Positions 45,100 to 56,042 of a DNA stretch of 64,000 nt are shown here, piece after piece; position 1 is the stretch's first letter, and the number at the start of each line of letters is the position of its first letter. The notes beneath the pieces are model-generated. The model was not told the DNA's origin. It was given only the letters and a program-made list of their open reading frames with translations, and did not search any database. The stretch is from Branchipolynoe longqiensis (Eukaryota; Annelida; Polychaeta; Phyllodocida; Polynoidae), in the NCBI GenBank assembly GCA_030323885.1, contig CM059198.1:75291045-75355044 (forward strand), in the 5' to 3' direction. A program made the position numbers and the translations under genes.

Positions 45100-45394
45100 G
45101 ACTGCGCGTAAAAAAAGGAAGAAAAGCCAAGGCGGGGGTGAGAAAGAAGGCGTTTTTATTTCACGCCTCAACGAACATACAGGGTAAGGAACAAGACAAT
45201 AAAAGCCGAGTCGGCTAAGACGACAGAATAAGAAGAGCAAGAGTACATAAATCACGTGTTTAAATGCCACAAGAGAATAGAGAGGTAAGGAGATAAGTCC
45301 ATAAAGGTGCATGGTAAGGTGAAAGTTCGGGTCAGAGTCACGTGTCAGAGGCCTGAGGGGGATGCCGAGAGAAGCCCTCCTACCACAGCGGCAG

Positions 45395-46350
45395 TCAGAG
45401 GAGGCTCGAAGGGGCGCCCGACTGGGCGCGAGGCGGGGCACGTCTTGCGTGCACCGCTGGCGGAGGTTCCAGGTGCCTTGGGCCATGGTTCTCGGCGTGA
45501 GGGGACCCCGGCGCGCTGGCAGGCCTGGGCGGCGCCACAGCGGAGGCTGTGCAGTGTGAACGCCTCGGGCGCCGGGGGCACCCCTGGAGCGGGACAGGGC
45601 CCCGGAGCAGCGCGGTGAGGGAGCGCGGGTCGAGGGGGCGGCCCGAGGGCATTATGAAGGCTGGAGCGTCTGGAGCAGCGGGGCAGAGGGCGACGGCCCC
45701 GAACCAGGCCGCCACGGGGCAGAGGGCGGAGCCCGGGATGGCAGGGACGAAGAGGGCCACCGCGCCCGAGGTGGTGGAGATGGTCTTGGAACTGCGGATC
45801 CGGAGGCGCAGACCACCGGGCGCGGGGCGGACGTCGTCTCGGGTGAGGGTGTGGGGGCCGCCCCACCCCTCGGGGCTCGGGGCCAAGAGGTTCGATTGCC
45901 GCAGCATCCCGAAGTACCCGAGGAGGAGAGCGGCCCGAGGAACGAGGGAGGCGGGTCCCGCTCGGGAGAGGTGGCTGACGGCGAGGGCGAGCTGCTGCGG
46001 GGTCAGGGGCGGCGCCTGTCGGGGGGCGTGAGTGGAGGCCCGTTCCCCACCTCGGCAGACGTCCTTGGGGAGGCGGGCGTCGAAGCCCGAGGTGAGGCCG
46101 CCGGCGCCCTCGACCCAGGAGCGGGCGCCCGAGATGGTGTTCTTGATGGAGGCGGGCGCGAGCCCGCGGAGGTAGAGGGCGGCAGTGAAGGCGGCGACGT
46201 CGAAGGGCGAGGGGGCGAGGGGGTCCACGCCTCGGGCCACGGCGTAGGCGACGAACTCCTCGGCCTGGCGACGGCGGTTCCTCCAAGTCGCCGGGGCGAG
46301 GGAGGCGGCGCGGAAACGCGCGACGGCGGCTACCTCGTCCTGGGGAAAAC
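45395..46350 (-). CDS. Tyrosine recombinase of the GC-rich YR element, frameshifted near its end
   Basis: An in-frame start is unclear; coding similarity begins near 46350 (AEEFVAYAVARGVDPL, core-binding domain). The catalytic domain shows the first arginine in GYFGMLRQSNLL. After a frameshift near 45600 the HxxR motif appears as TLHSLRCGAAQACQRAG. The last motif looks like GTW in yet another frame (about 45470), and I cannot find a tyrosine in the expected place: the frame reading AVHARR has arginine there. The protein would integrate the circular DNA intermediate in place of a DDE integrase. This copy is probably inactive. Confidence 0.72.
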
Positions 46351-48165
46351 CTATAGACCGGGGAAGAAGGGAAAGGCGTCATGGGTGATGTTGACGGGGA
46401 GAAGCCCGAGGCGGGCCACCTCGGCGCGGGCCGTCGCGTCCCAGGGTCCCGGTAGGTGGGCGCGGCTGAGGGCGTCGGCGAGGAGGAGGTCCGCCCCGGG
46501 CTTGTGGACGATCCGGAGCTCGAAGGAACCCGTGGCCGCCATCAACCACAGTTCCCGGGCGCAGGTCCCGAGGGTGGCGTCTCGGGCGCGTCCCGACTCG
46601 AGCGCGAGGGCGGGGGCCATGTTGTCCGTGTTCACCGTCACCGTCGCCCCCGCGGCGTCAGCCGGGAGGAGGGCGCGGAGGGCGGCTACGAGGTTGACGG
46701 CCTCCAGCTCGTGGATCGTCGGGAAACGCGCCCGGAAGGCCTCGGAGTACCCTCGGGCGTAGTAGTGGGTGGGGGAGAAAGCCCCGCCCCCGGTGAGGCA
46801 GGAGTCACACTCTATCACCCACTGACGGCCTGCGGGAGCCCGGAGGAGGTGAAGACCATTGGAGATGCGGCCGTAGGCGGCAAACCACTTCAGGTCCCGG
46901 AGGGCGTCGTCGGCGAGGGTGAGGGTGGAGGCCCGGAGCAGCTGCGCAGCGCCCGGAGGAGCCGGCACATGAACTTCCGGCCGGGGAGCACGCAGCTGCT
47001 CACGTGGTTGAGGCGACCGAGGAGACTCTGGAGCTCCTGCTTCCCGAGGGTGGGGCGGGCGACGCGGGCGTCGCAGTCGTCGACGAGGGCCTGGATCTTT
47101 TCAGGGGCGACCCGGATGGTCATGGCCTCGCTGTCGAGGGCGAACCCGAGCCAAACGAGGCGGACAGCGGGGGGGGTGACACTTTCCGGGTGCCACGTCG
47201 AGGCCGAGGGCTGTGGTGAGGGCGAGGAAGGCATCAAAGGCCTTGCAGGCCTGCAGGTAGGAGCCCTCGCACCCGACGAAGTCGTCGACGTAGACGAGGG
47301 TGTGAAAACCCTCTCGCCGAAGGATCCAGGCCACCGCCGAGGTGACGCGGACGCAGGCCGCGCCCGAGGAGCGGCATCCGAAGGGCAGGGCAAGGTCAAT
47401 GTAGGTCCCCCCGTCGAGGGTGATGCCGAAGAGAGGGCAGGAGAGGGGGTCGGCGCGGAGCTGACGGTAAGCCCGGGATATGTCCGCCGACCAGACGTAG
47501 GCTCCGGTACCCTCGGACACTAGGCGGCGGCCCACGTCGGCGACGGACGGGAGGGTGTAGGCGTGAGGTTCCCCGAGGTACTCGCGCCGGGGGATGCCAG
47601 AGTTCACGCTGGCGCCTCGGGGATAGGACAGGTCGACGATGACCCGCCTCTTGCCCGAGTCGGACTTGGGGCGGGTCATCATCGGGGAGACCTGCGTCCA
47701 GGGAGAGAAGGGAGGGACGTGGAAGGGGCCGATGAGGGCGCCGAGGGCGAGCTCAGTTTTAACAAAGGCCTGGATGTGGGGGAGGAAGTCGGGGGGCTCT
47801 CGGTGGTTGGAAAAGGTGGGCCGGGGGAGGGTCGGGGCGGAGTAGTTGGCGGGGAAACCGAACTCGAGGAGGTCGAGGACGGCCTGGTCGGGGTAGTCCT
47901 GGAGGCGGGAGCGCCAGGCAGGGATGTGGAGGCCTGAGGGGAGGGGGATGCGGGCGGCCAAAAAATTAGGTAGGCCCGCTTCCCGGAGGGCGGTGTAGGT
48001 GTGGAGGAAGGTGGGGTAGCGGAGCCAGGCCTCGCCGGAGGGGTGGGGCCAGGAGGCGAGGATGGTGGGACGGTAGTGGTGGGGGGTGGGGCCGCAGGAG
48101 GGGGCGGCGGGGAGGGTGGCCTGGAGGTCGGGGTCGATGACGTCGACGGTGGGCTCGTCAAGGGA
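46351..48165 (-). CDS. Reverse transcriptase-RNase H of the GC-rich YR element, frameshifted
   Basis: The open frame extends upstream of 47961 to about 48165 (VDVIDPDLQATLPAAPSCG). The RT shows RPKSDSGKRRVIVDLS, WSADISRAYRQL, ALPFGCRSSGAACVR and the active site YVDD in LVYVDDFVGC. A shift near 47170-47190, at a G run, moves it to the 47399-46890 frame (VWLGFALDSEAMTIRV, LLGRLNHVSS). A second shift near 46930 leads to the RNase H, with ECDSCLTGGG, the HELEAVN glutamate, NTDN and ADALSR, ending at 46351. These enzymes would copy the element's RNA into DNA. The motif set is complete but not in a single frame. Confidence 0.82.
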
Positions 48166-48646
48166 GGGGGGGGGGTGGGGGCGGGGGGGGGTCTGAGGGC
48201 GGGGGTCGGGGGAGGAGGTGCGGCGGGGGCGGGCTAGGGGGGCGGCGAAGTCCTGGGCGGTGGGCGGGGGGTCGGGGGGCGGGTCGGGGGGGGGTCAGGG
48301 GGGGTCAGGGGGGGTCAGGGGGGGAGAGGAAGGCGGTGTCGCCTGGGTCGAGGTTGGCATCTGGGTCGAGGGTGACGGGCGAGTGGCGCCGGTAGGCGGT
48401 GGGAGCCTTGCTAAGGGGGCACTGGGGCCGGGGTGGCGGTGGCGGTGGTAGCCTTGCCGAGGGGGCGCTGGGGCCCGAGGGGGGTGAGGTTGCCGATGGG
48501 GACGGCGGTGCCGAGGCGGCGGGCAGGCCGCGCCTCGGGCGACTGGGGGGTGGTGTCCGGTGGGCTGGTTAGAGTGTGGTGGGCGGCTTTATCAGGGTGG
48601 TTTGGCCGGTCTGGGGCCTCCGGGCCGGGCTGGAGGTGCCGGCTTC

Positions 48647-49832
48647 CTAAAAATCCGGCGAGGCGGGCGCGGCTGCCCGTGCGCGCTTTGCCAAGCATGC
48701 TTCCTCCGTGTGCTTGGTCAACACCTTGCGCACATTAGCGCAATATGCGCAGGCGTGGCGCTGCCTGGAGGCCCCCTGGCCGTGGGCCTCCCCCGGGGCT
48801 GCCTGGGTGCAGGAGTTAGGGTCCCGGTTCCAGGCATAGCAGAGTGGGCCGTGGGTGTCCTTGCTGTAGGCCACGCGGGTGTCGGGGGCGCGGGACTGGG
48901 GTCGGGTTCTTGCGGGGTCGAGTGGTCGGGGTTGGGCGGCCAGCGGAGTGGGCGGGCATGGCGAGGCACTCCAGTCTGAGGAGGTTCAGGGCTACGGGGT
49001 CGTGCCACCCGTGGGGGAGGGTACCGTCCGCGATGGCGGTAAATACCGTCTCCGAATAGTGGCGGACGGTCGTCCAGGGGTATATGAGGTTGTCTCGGCA
49101 GACTCCTAGGTGGTGGTGGTGGAGTCCCTGGGCGGAGTGGGCGGGGAAGTCTGGGTGGTCGATGAGGGTGAGGAGGGCGAGGGCATATTCGTCCTTCGTG
49201 GCCTCCCCCCTCTTCACCGGCTTCCTCTCGGGCCCTCTCTTTACTAAGTCGGAGGGGAAGATATAATTAAGTGGAATACCTTGACGTCTGGTTGAGTGTC
49301 GCGCCTCGGCGGATGCCAGGATATCCCTGACGGCGTCGGCCGCGGAGGCGGGGCTGTGGCGGGTCTCCTCCTCCTGGTAGGCTGGCGAAGTGAAGGGCGG
49401 TGCCTGGGACGAGAGGTGGCGGTACCTCTCGTAGTCCGCGTGGGCGGCCCCAGGAAGGGTCGCCTGGGGCGGCGGCGGGGGCCGGGCCGCGGTGGTGGCT
49501 GGCGCCCGAGGTGCGGGGGCGAGCTGGCGTTCCGGGGCCGGCCGTGGCGCCTCTGGCGCGGGCCGGGTCTCCTTGGTGGTGATGGAGTCGATCCGGGCGT
49601 GGAGGTCGGCGGTGGCCTGCCGGTGCTCCAGCTGCATGCGCTGGAGGGCTTCCAGCACTGAAGAGATGTCGGAGCCCGAGGGGCGGTCCGAGCCCGAGGC
49701 GCGGTCCGAGGGCGCCGGGGGGAAGACCGAGACGGACGCCGGTGACTCGTCCCTCCCGGGGGACGGAGAGGGCCCCGGGGTGCGGGGGGCGGCCCGGGAG
49801 CCCTTCCGTCCACGTCCATTTCCTTTAGGCAT
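48647..49832 (-). CDS. gag-like protein of the GC-rich YR element, frameshifted
   Basis: From the ATG at 49832 (MPKGNGRGRKGS) the frame runs to 48816. It has a Pro/Ser-rich N-terminus, a likely coiled coil (SSVLEALQRMQLEHRQ, about residues 60-90), and a globular part containing GIPLNYIFPSDLV. A frameshift near 48850 moves the rest to a second frame (48874-48647) that carries LCYAWNRD and a zinc knuckle-like CAYC...H...C. A gag of this kind would coat the RNA and support particle assembly. The zinc-binding C-terminus confirms that the two frames belong together. Confidence 0.75.
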
Positions 49833-49883
49833 AGCTGAAGCGGAGCTGGGGTGAGTCAGCGATCCGAGGTGTAGAGCCAAGAC

Positions 49884-50197
49884 AGGAAAAGTGGAGAGAG
49901 GCGGAAGGCGGCTGGAGGGTGAGTGCCTGAGGGAGGCCGACGGGCGGCCTTATAAGGGAGAAAGGGGGGGGCGGGAGCAGGTGAGGTGTGATAGCGGGCG
50001 GCCCGGGGGAGGGCGAGAGGTGGCGAGCAGCGGGCGTCGGGTGAGGCGCGAACGCTGGAACAAAGAAGGTGGCGAGGGAGGGGGGGGGGGGGGGGTGGCG
50101 AGCCGGGGGTCGGCCGAGGTGAGGAGGCAGCGCCGCAGCGGCGGGGGAGGGTATCTTCCTCTCCTCGCATCAAGCGTAATGCTTCACATTACGACCA
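49884..50197 (-). repeat. Upstream direct repeat of the GC-rich YR element
   Basis: It shares 'aggaaaagtggag', 'cggccttataaggga', 'ggggtcggccgaggtgagg' and 'gcagcgccgcagcggcgggg' in the same order with 44751-45099. The minus strand carries a TATAA-like word that could serve as a promoter. A G run lies at 50080-50095. Confidence 0.85.
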
Positions 50198-50245
50198 AGG
50201 TGGGTGCGTGACTTCGAATACATGTAATATCGAATGTGCAATAAT

Positions 50246-50246
50246 A

Positions 50247-50307
<61 letters not shown>
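50246..50307. repeat. (TA)n microsatellite
   Basis: About 30 uninterrupted TA units just downstream of the GC-rich element. Confidence 0.95.
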
Positions 50308-50310
<3 letters not shown>

Positions 50311-50364
50311 TTGGATTCTGCTATGTTACATTATATTATTATATCCATTATAATACACATTAAA

Positions 50365-50788
50365 AAGTTGGTTAAACCGAAGTCGGTTAATCCAAATTAT
50401 CGGTTAATCCAAACAAAATTGTTAGGCCCCAGGCCACTTCCCGTATGTTAAACCAAACTTTCATGTGACTATTAGGTCATCTGAGACCCCACTGACTTTT
50501 TTATATGATAAATGGTAGTATTTTGCTAGGCCGCCGAAAAAAAAGTTTGGATTAACCGATCGTTTGGTTTAACCGAGCTTGGTTTAACAGGGCTATTCTG
50601 TATATACATTTTTTTTAAACAATACTCAAAGCATCCACATATATTGTATATAACATTCATAATGCACCTGCATTTTTGCCAAAGCCAAGTCAAAGTCGAA
50701 GCCAAAGCTTGGTTAAACCAATGATCGGTTAATCCAAACAAATTTCTAGGGTCCCTTCAGGTTTGGTTTAACGGGGTTATACTGTATT
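50365..50788. mobile_element. pogo/Tigger-like MITE, left end degraded
   Basis: The right end is the complement of 'cagtataaccccgttaaacc' followed by TA. The interior repeats 'cggttaatccaaac' and 'ggtttaaccgagcttggttt' in both orientations and shares about 200 bp with 56580-56968. No transposase is present. Confidence 0.72.
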
Positions 50789-50927
50789 ATGTAATAAACT
50801 TGGCTGGGAACAAACACTGCCCTGCCCTCAGTCATAAAATACCAGCGCTCCAGTGTGGCAGCTCTAGTGCGCAGCCGCAACACGGGCAGGTATCTACCGC
50901 ACCACCGCTGGCGCCCTCTAGGGCGTA

Positions 50928-52165
50928 TTCGATTAACCAACTCGGATCACCCGGGTCACTTTTTGGCGCATGCGCACGTTCTACAGACTCGGGTTTAATA
51001 AACGAACACGCTTCTCCACGCTCCGGGTGAAACAAATTGTAAAAATATACGGATTTTCGGTTTAGAATTGTATATTGGTAGACAGCATTATTATTCTTGG
51101 GCGATGGAGTGTGGACGATGTTATGTAAACTAAAAGTAATAATATCCCACTCCCATTATGACATGATATAAGCTATGTGAAATATATGTTCATACATGAT
51201 GCCTAAGATTAATGAAGAGATGTTCCTAAATAAGAGACAGTACATGAGTGTTGAAATACTTCTCAATGCATTCATAAAGAGTGCAATTGGAGAAAAGACC
51301 ATTTTAACAGAGATCTATTGTAACTGTTTGCAGCTACCTGTCCCTACATGACCACTGGGTGGGCCCACCAGCCTAATCTGCATATACACACAGGGCACCA
51401 CCTGCAGCTGGGTTGAGTGACAGCCACCCCTACTGGGGAGGGTGCCACCCACCCAGACTGTGGAGGTGCCTGATTGGCTGGCTGAGGACTGCCCAGTCAC
51501 CCACTTCCCATTGGCCCTCTAGCCACACTAGCCTCAAAGCAAGATCTTAATTCTAGACTCTGCTTCAGACCCCCTGGAGAGAGATCACTCTACTCCTGGC
51601 TCTGGAGTGAGACACACCTACTCTGGAGCAGGAACCCCAGACACTCTGTCTGATGCTGGCTAAATTCATATATTCCAATTGAGTGGAACACAGCCATAGG
51701 ACTCCTGTCCCATGGGCTGTGTACACTGCTTTCTATACAGGCTAAAGAGGTAATGATATCTTGTGTGGCTAGAAGGTAAGGGGAGTGGATGATAGGTCAC
51801 TGGTAGGTGGACAGAAGTCAGTGTTAATAAAGCACAACTTCCCCACTGTTTATCTGCGTGACTTGTCTTCATTCTTCCTTAATATTGGTTAAATGAGCTG
51901 ACAGATAAGTGATATGAAGGGGAGAGTTTTGTCATATTATCTGGTGTCCAAAACGTGGCCGGGCATTCAGTAATATCACAAAATGGTGGCTTAATCCAAA
52001 ACTTTGTTTTTTTAATAACCGATATAACTACAGCAAAATAGGATATAAAGTATTTTATGATTGCATAATTTAGTTATATTACAAAAAAAACAACATGTAG
52101 GAGTGGTACTGGTAGCTGTTATCCTACCGGACGGTACCAGCGCAAATGTGACTCACATTACGAAT
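50928..52165. mobile_element. MITE-C copy interrupted by a 0.9-kb LTR-like insertion
   Basis: 50928-51035 ('tattcgattaaccaactcgg', 'acgttctacagactcgggtt') and 51965-52165 ('aaaatggtggcttaatcc', 'gtagctgttatcctaccgg') match consecutive parts of the intact copy at 56043-56468. The intervening 51041-51964 is absent from that copy. Confidence 0.65.
51318..51945 (+). mobile_element. Possible solo LTR
   Basis: It starts 'tgtaactgtttgcagctacc', contains 'gttaataaagcacaacttcc' (AATAAA), and ends near 'gagagttttgtca', followed by 'tggtgtccaaaacgtggcc', which resembles a tRNA primer-binding site. No internal coding region follows, so a solo LTR with a few bases of leader is the best guess. The ends are uncertain. 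Confidence 0.4.
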
Positions 52166-52496
52166 TATGTCACACGTAGCTACGTTAGGGCGGGCGTAAT
52201 TATGCGAGTCCTACCCTAAGCCGACGCTAGGGTTTCGCTAGGCTGATGCCACGAGCGCTGGTGGCTCATTAGCCTTACGTTGGGCCTTTTTTCTTCTTTT
52301 TGTTATGTTCTAACTCATTAGACACGTTGCAACTATGTTGGACAGACGTTTCGCCTATGTCCACTAGCTTGCGCTGACGTCCAATTTGGACCTGAAACGC
52401 CAAGAATTTCTACGTATCTTGACATATCTTGACGTAAAAAAGTGATTTTTATGTTGCCCACTCACTGGCCTGTTACGGCGTAGTGTGACAGGGGTA

Positions 52497-53268
52497 TTAT
52501 CTGATACGGCCCTGGGCCTGTATGCATGGGCCGGAGCTAAGGCCCTAACCGCGGCTATTTTAGCCCCACACGGCTAAGAGTAGAAAATCCGCATGCATGA
52601 GCCGGTGCCAGCGCTAACCGCCGACCGTAGCCTAGGCTAAGTTACCCTTACTACAAGTCAGGTTTAACTGTTAGCCGCCCCGGTTAGTGTGCGTGTGTGG
52701 CTCTCAATCTATTGAATGCGATCATATTTAACAGAATTACATAGGCAAATAGTGAAATTTAATTTAATTAACCCTAAAATCAAAGCGAGATTAACGCTGA
52801 TGCCATAACGGCGGCGATATTAATATTTTCGAATCAACGAGTGTAAAGTAAACAAATCGCCGCCGCTGCAGCGACGTCGATATCCATACTGTCCAAACTT
52901 CAACCAAACATGGCCGCCGCCGTCGCCGCCGAATCGGCGGGAATATATTACGTCCAAATCTATTAAATGCTGTCATATTTAACAGAATTACATACGCAAT
53001 AAGTGAAATTTAATTTAATTAACCCTAAAATCGAAGCGAGATTAACACTGATGCCGTAACGGCGGCGATATTCATATTGTCGACTGGAGGGAATTCCCAA
53101 ATCTATAAATAACTTCACGGTTAGCTATCCGCCCCGGTTAAAGGACCCGTGCATACTGTTTGACCTACTTCACCGACCCCATCCCAGCCGCGGATAGCTA
53201 TCCGCGATATAGTGTGTAGCTCCGGCTACGCGTAGCAGCGGCCCATGCATACGGCCCCTGGTGTCGAT
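52497..53268. mobile_element. Foldback element with an internal 250-bp direct duplication
   Basis: The outer ends are inverted ('ggcctgtatgcatgggccg' against the complement of 'cggcccatgcatacggcc'). Inside, 52709-52820 and 52962-53080 are near-identical ('catatttaacagaattacat', 'taattaaccctaaaatc'). No coding capacity. The interval 52166-52496 is AT-poor but unrecognised. Confidence 0.65.
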
Positions 53269-53284
53269 CACCGGCATAAAGAAG

Positions 53285-53575
53285 CCCCCTGACTCTAATC
53301 GGTAGAGCGCGGGCCTCGCGTACAGAAGGTCGGGGGTTCGGTTCCCGGTCGAGTCAAACCGATGATTTAAAAATTTATACTTGTCGCTTCCTAGCCTGGC
53401 GCTTGGCATGAATAGGATAGGGCAAGGACTGGTTAGCTCAGTGTCAGGATAATGTGACTGAGTTGGATATCAGGTCATGGTGCCGGTGGTGCGGTCTCCC
53501 AGTGGGGCAGCACTATAAAGCTGCCATGAGTGCGCACTGTCACAAGTCGGTAACTGTCCTATCAGATTGTGCCTC
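53285..53575 (+). mobile_element. SINE-1 copy, plus strand
   Basis: The tRNA-like head ('ctaatcggtagagcgcgggc', 'gggggttcggttcccggtcg') is well preserved, followed by the usual body to 'cactgtcacaagtcggtaac'. It resembles a tRNA but lacks paired acceptor ends. Confidence 0.8.
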
Positions 53576-53705
53576 TTTAATCATGTTGGAATGTCGGAGA
53601 TAAAAACTGAGGAAGTAATTTCGAACCAAGTGGTTGGCAACACTTCACGATTTAATTAGTTTGATAACGATGATAGGGACATCACACATGACCTGGACAT
53701 GCGGA

Positions 53706-54032
53706 GCGGGACGTAGCTTAGGCGGTAGAGTGTCCACCCATGTAGGTGTTCGTCATCCTATCAATCCTGCTCAGTGAACACATTTGAAGTTTGGGATATT
53801 TTCCGTTCCAACCAGTGGTCCACAACTGGTTCATCAAAGGTTGTGTGGTATGTGCTGTCCTGTCTGTGGGAAAGTGCATATAAAAGACACCTTGCTGATT
53901 ATCGGAAAGAGTAGCCTATGTGGTGGCAGAGGGTTTCCTCTAAAGAAATATGTCAGAATGACCATATGCTTGACATCCAAAAGCCGATGATAAATATCAA
54001 TGTGCTCTAGAGGCATAAATATGATGTCGTTG
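53706..54032 (+). mobile_element. SINE-2 copy (mollusc-type tRNA-derived SINE), near complete
   Basis: The head 'gcgggacgtagcttaggcgg' has a box A-like word; the body has 'ccgttccaaccagtggtcc', 'gtcctgtctgtgggaaagtg' and 'gcctatgtggtggcagag'; the end reads 'gatgataaatatcaatgtgc'. The same family on the minus strand hosts the RTE insertion at 19530-22480. Confidence 0.8.
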
Positions 54033-54086
54033 GGTTCATTGTTTGTTGGAGTTTTTCGTCCTGGCAACATATCAGGACAGGTTGGT

Positions 54087-54415
54087 TGGTTGTTGGAGTT
54101 TTATGTCCTGGCAACATCTAAAGTCACATCAGGAGAGTTACTGAATAGTGACAGTGTACACTCATGGTGATGTCATAGTGCTGCCCCATGGGGAGACCAG
54201 GCCACTAACACCATGACCCAATTCCCCACTCAGTCACATTATCCTGACACTGAGCTAACCAGTCCTTGCCCTATCATATTAATGTCGAGCACCAGGCTAG
54301 GTAGCGACAAGTATCAATTTTATAAGTCATTGGTTTGACTCGACTGTGATTCAAAGTCCCGACCTTCTGCAGGGGAAGCCAGCGCTCTACTGACTAGACC
54401 ACCGCGTCCGGTGTG
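54087..54415 (-). mobile_element. SINE-1 copy, minus strand
   Basis: From 'ttggagttttatgtcctggc' to 'actgactagaccaccgcgtcc'. A short piece of a second copy's 3' end precedes it at 54045-54085. Confidence 0.8.
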
Positions 54416-54545
54416 TACAATTTGAGGTACGGGGGCGCGGGGTAGGGGGTGGGGTGTACTGTGAATGAAAAGGCTCGCGACCTACACACATGCCAGGTAC
54501 CAGCTTCAGTAAGTTTGTTCCTCGGGGACCAGCGGACGGTGACTA

Positions 54546-54809
54546 TGCCTGGCACACACCTCCTGTTTACGATTCACGCACTAAAACTGACTGCGCATCA
54601 CGACCCCGACCCGTACTGTTTCGCGACTAAAACTGCCCAATTCGTTTTTCAAATCCCTTGCGATTTCAGTTTTAACCCCTAAAACTGAGTTTTAAGTCGC
54701 GAATCGCAAGGCCCTGCTGTGCTAGGGGGTCGCACACCTAACGACTAAAACTCAAACTTATGTGCGAAACGGGCAGTTTTAGATCGTATACGCGAGGTGT
54801 GTACCAGGA
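54546..54809. mobile_element. MITE-A copy
   Basis: Inverted ends 'tgcctggcacacacctcc' and the complement of 'gaggtgtgtaccagga', 264 bp, with the family's internal words ('gagttttaagtcgcgaatcg'). The interval 54810-55000 holds nothing I recognise. Confidence 0.75.
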
Positions 54810-55002
54810 ATTAGAAAAGAATGAAGGCTGACCTACCTGAAGACTCCAGCCGAGTTCAACGAGACGCCGGTTGTGGTTGCTAAGCAACCGAGGCCGTGGT
54901 CTCGCCGAAGGCATGACGGGTCGACATGACGGGGTCGGGTCAGCCGTCGTGTGCCAGGACGGACCCTGGAAGAGGTCACGGTCACGGAAAGGTCAAAGGT
55001 CA

Positions 55003-55796
55003 AGTTGCATAGTTCGATGGTTTAGAGTTTTTGTCATTTTCTTAGGTAAGTATATCAGGTTGTTCGTTGTAATCTACCTTACTTTAGTTTGAAAGTATCT
55101 TTGATTGAAAACATTAAATTTTCAAAACCAAACCAATTATCTAGATTTGAATTTACATATCTAACTTAGATACTGATGCACTTATTGAACATTTGTTTCT
55201 GCGTAGAACGCAATACTGAGTCAATTTAACAGAACCTGTTACTGCAGAAGTCTATGGTGTCAGAGTTTTGGTGTGCTTGCCAAAACTAATTTTCCATGTT
55301 TGCACTCAAAATATCTCAAAAGTTTACCATTTAAAATAAAAGTGACTTTGAACTAATGTAAAGTAGATACTAGTGATCGATCTAATATATTTATCTCATA
55401 AAAAAATACAGAAATTCTAAACCATCGGACTATGCAACTTTAAAGCTGCATAGTCCGATGAAAACATCGAATTTTAACAAAACGAAGAAATTATCTCAAT
55501 TTGGTTCTAGTTTTCTAACTTGGACATTATTGCACTTATCAAACATAGAATGGAGTACTGAGGCAATTTAATAGAGTCAGTTACTGCAGAAACCTATAGT
55601 GTCCGACTTTTGTTGTGCTTGCCAAAATTCATTTTGCATTTTGCATTTTGCAATGCAAATATCTTCTTTTTTTTAAGTTAGCCATTTCAATTAAAAGTTA
55701 TTTCAGACTAAAGTAACGTAGATAATGATGATCAATCTACTATATTTATCATAGAAAACGACAGAAACTCGAAACCATCGAACTATGCCACTTTAA
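55003..55796. mobile_element. Two MITE-B copies side by side sharing one TTAA
   Basis: The second copy runs 55441-55796 ('agctgcatagtccgatga' to 'catcgaactatgccact', TTAA). The first ends at the same TTAA ('catcggactatgcaact|ttaa|agctgcatag'). The first copy's left part (55003-55090) is in reverse orientation, as in a foldback. The interval 55800-56040 holds nothing recognised. Confidence 0.72.
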
Positions 55797-56042
55797 AGTG
55801 ACTAGCTTAGGAGATGTTTGATCTTTAACCAAAGGACTGCAAACGAACTGTACATATTGTTCTGCGGAGACGGTACAAAAAACTCACCTAATCACCTGAT
55901 TGTGTGCAGAAACCAATTGCTGCAAATCTGCAGCCTAGACCATGGCACTCTTGCCTCTCTGGACCCATCCCCAATCAATATATTTGAAGTGTTGTAAGCA
56001 TGCGATTTTAATTCGTACATGCTTGTCAAAACTATCAGTGGG

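Larger units (their letters stand above)
44751..50197 (-). mobile_element. GC-rich YR (DIRS-order) retrotransposon, degraded
   Basis: On the minus strand the order is gag, reverse transcriptase, RNase H, tyrosine recombinase, with no integrase or aspartic protease seen. Direct repeats lie at both ends (49884-50197 and 44751-45099). Base composition is far more GC-rich than the flanks. Several frameshifts lie at or near G runs, so decay and sequence error cannot be separated here. Confidence 0.85.

Noticed and set aside
45345..46382. 345-codon Arg/Pro-rich frame opposite the plus strand
   Set aside because: Most of it is a shadow of the recombinase frame at 45395-46350; only its last part carries real recombinase sequence after a frameshift.
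45549..49854. Plus-strand Gly/Ala/Arg-rich frames over the GC-rich element
   Set aside because: They are antisense shadows caused by GC-rich codons; all recognisable motifs are on the minus strand.
53285..53350. tRNA gene
   Set aside because: Box A and box B are present but acceptor ends do not pair, and a SINE-1 body follows directly, so it is a SINE head.
54871..55092. 73-codon plus-strand frame as a possible host exon
   Set aside because: There are no flanking splice sites I trust and no recognisable domain, and it ends within MITE-B sequence.
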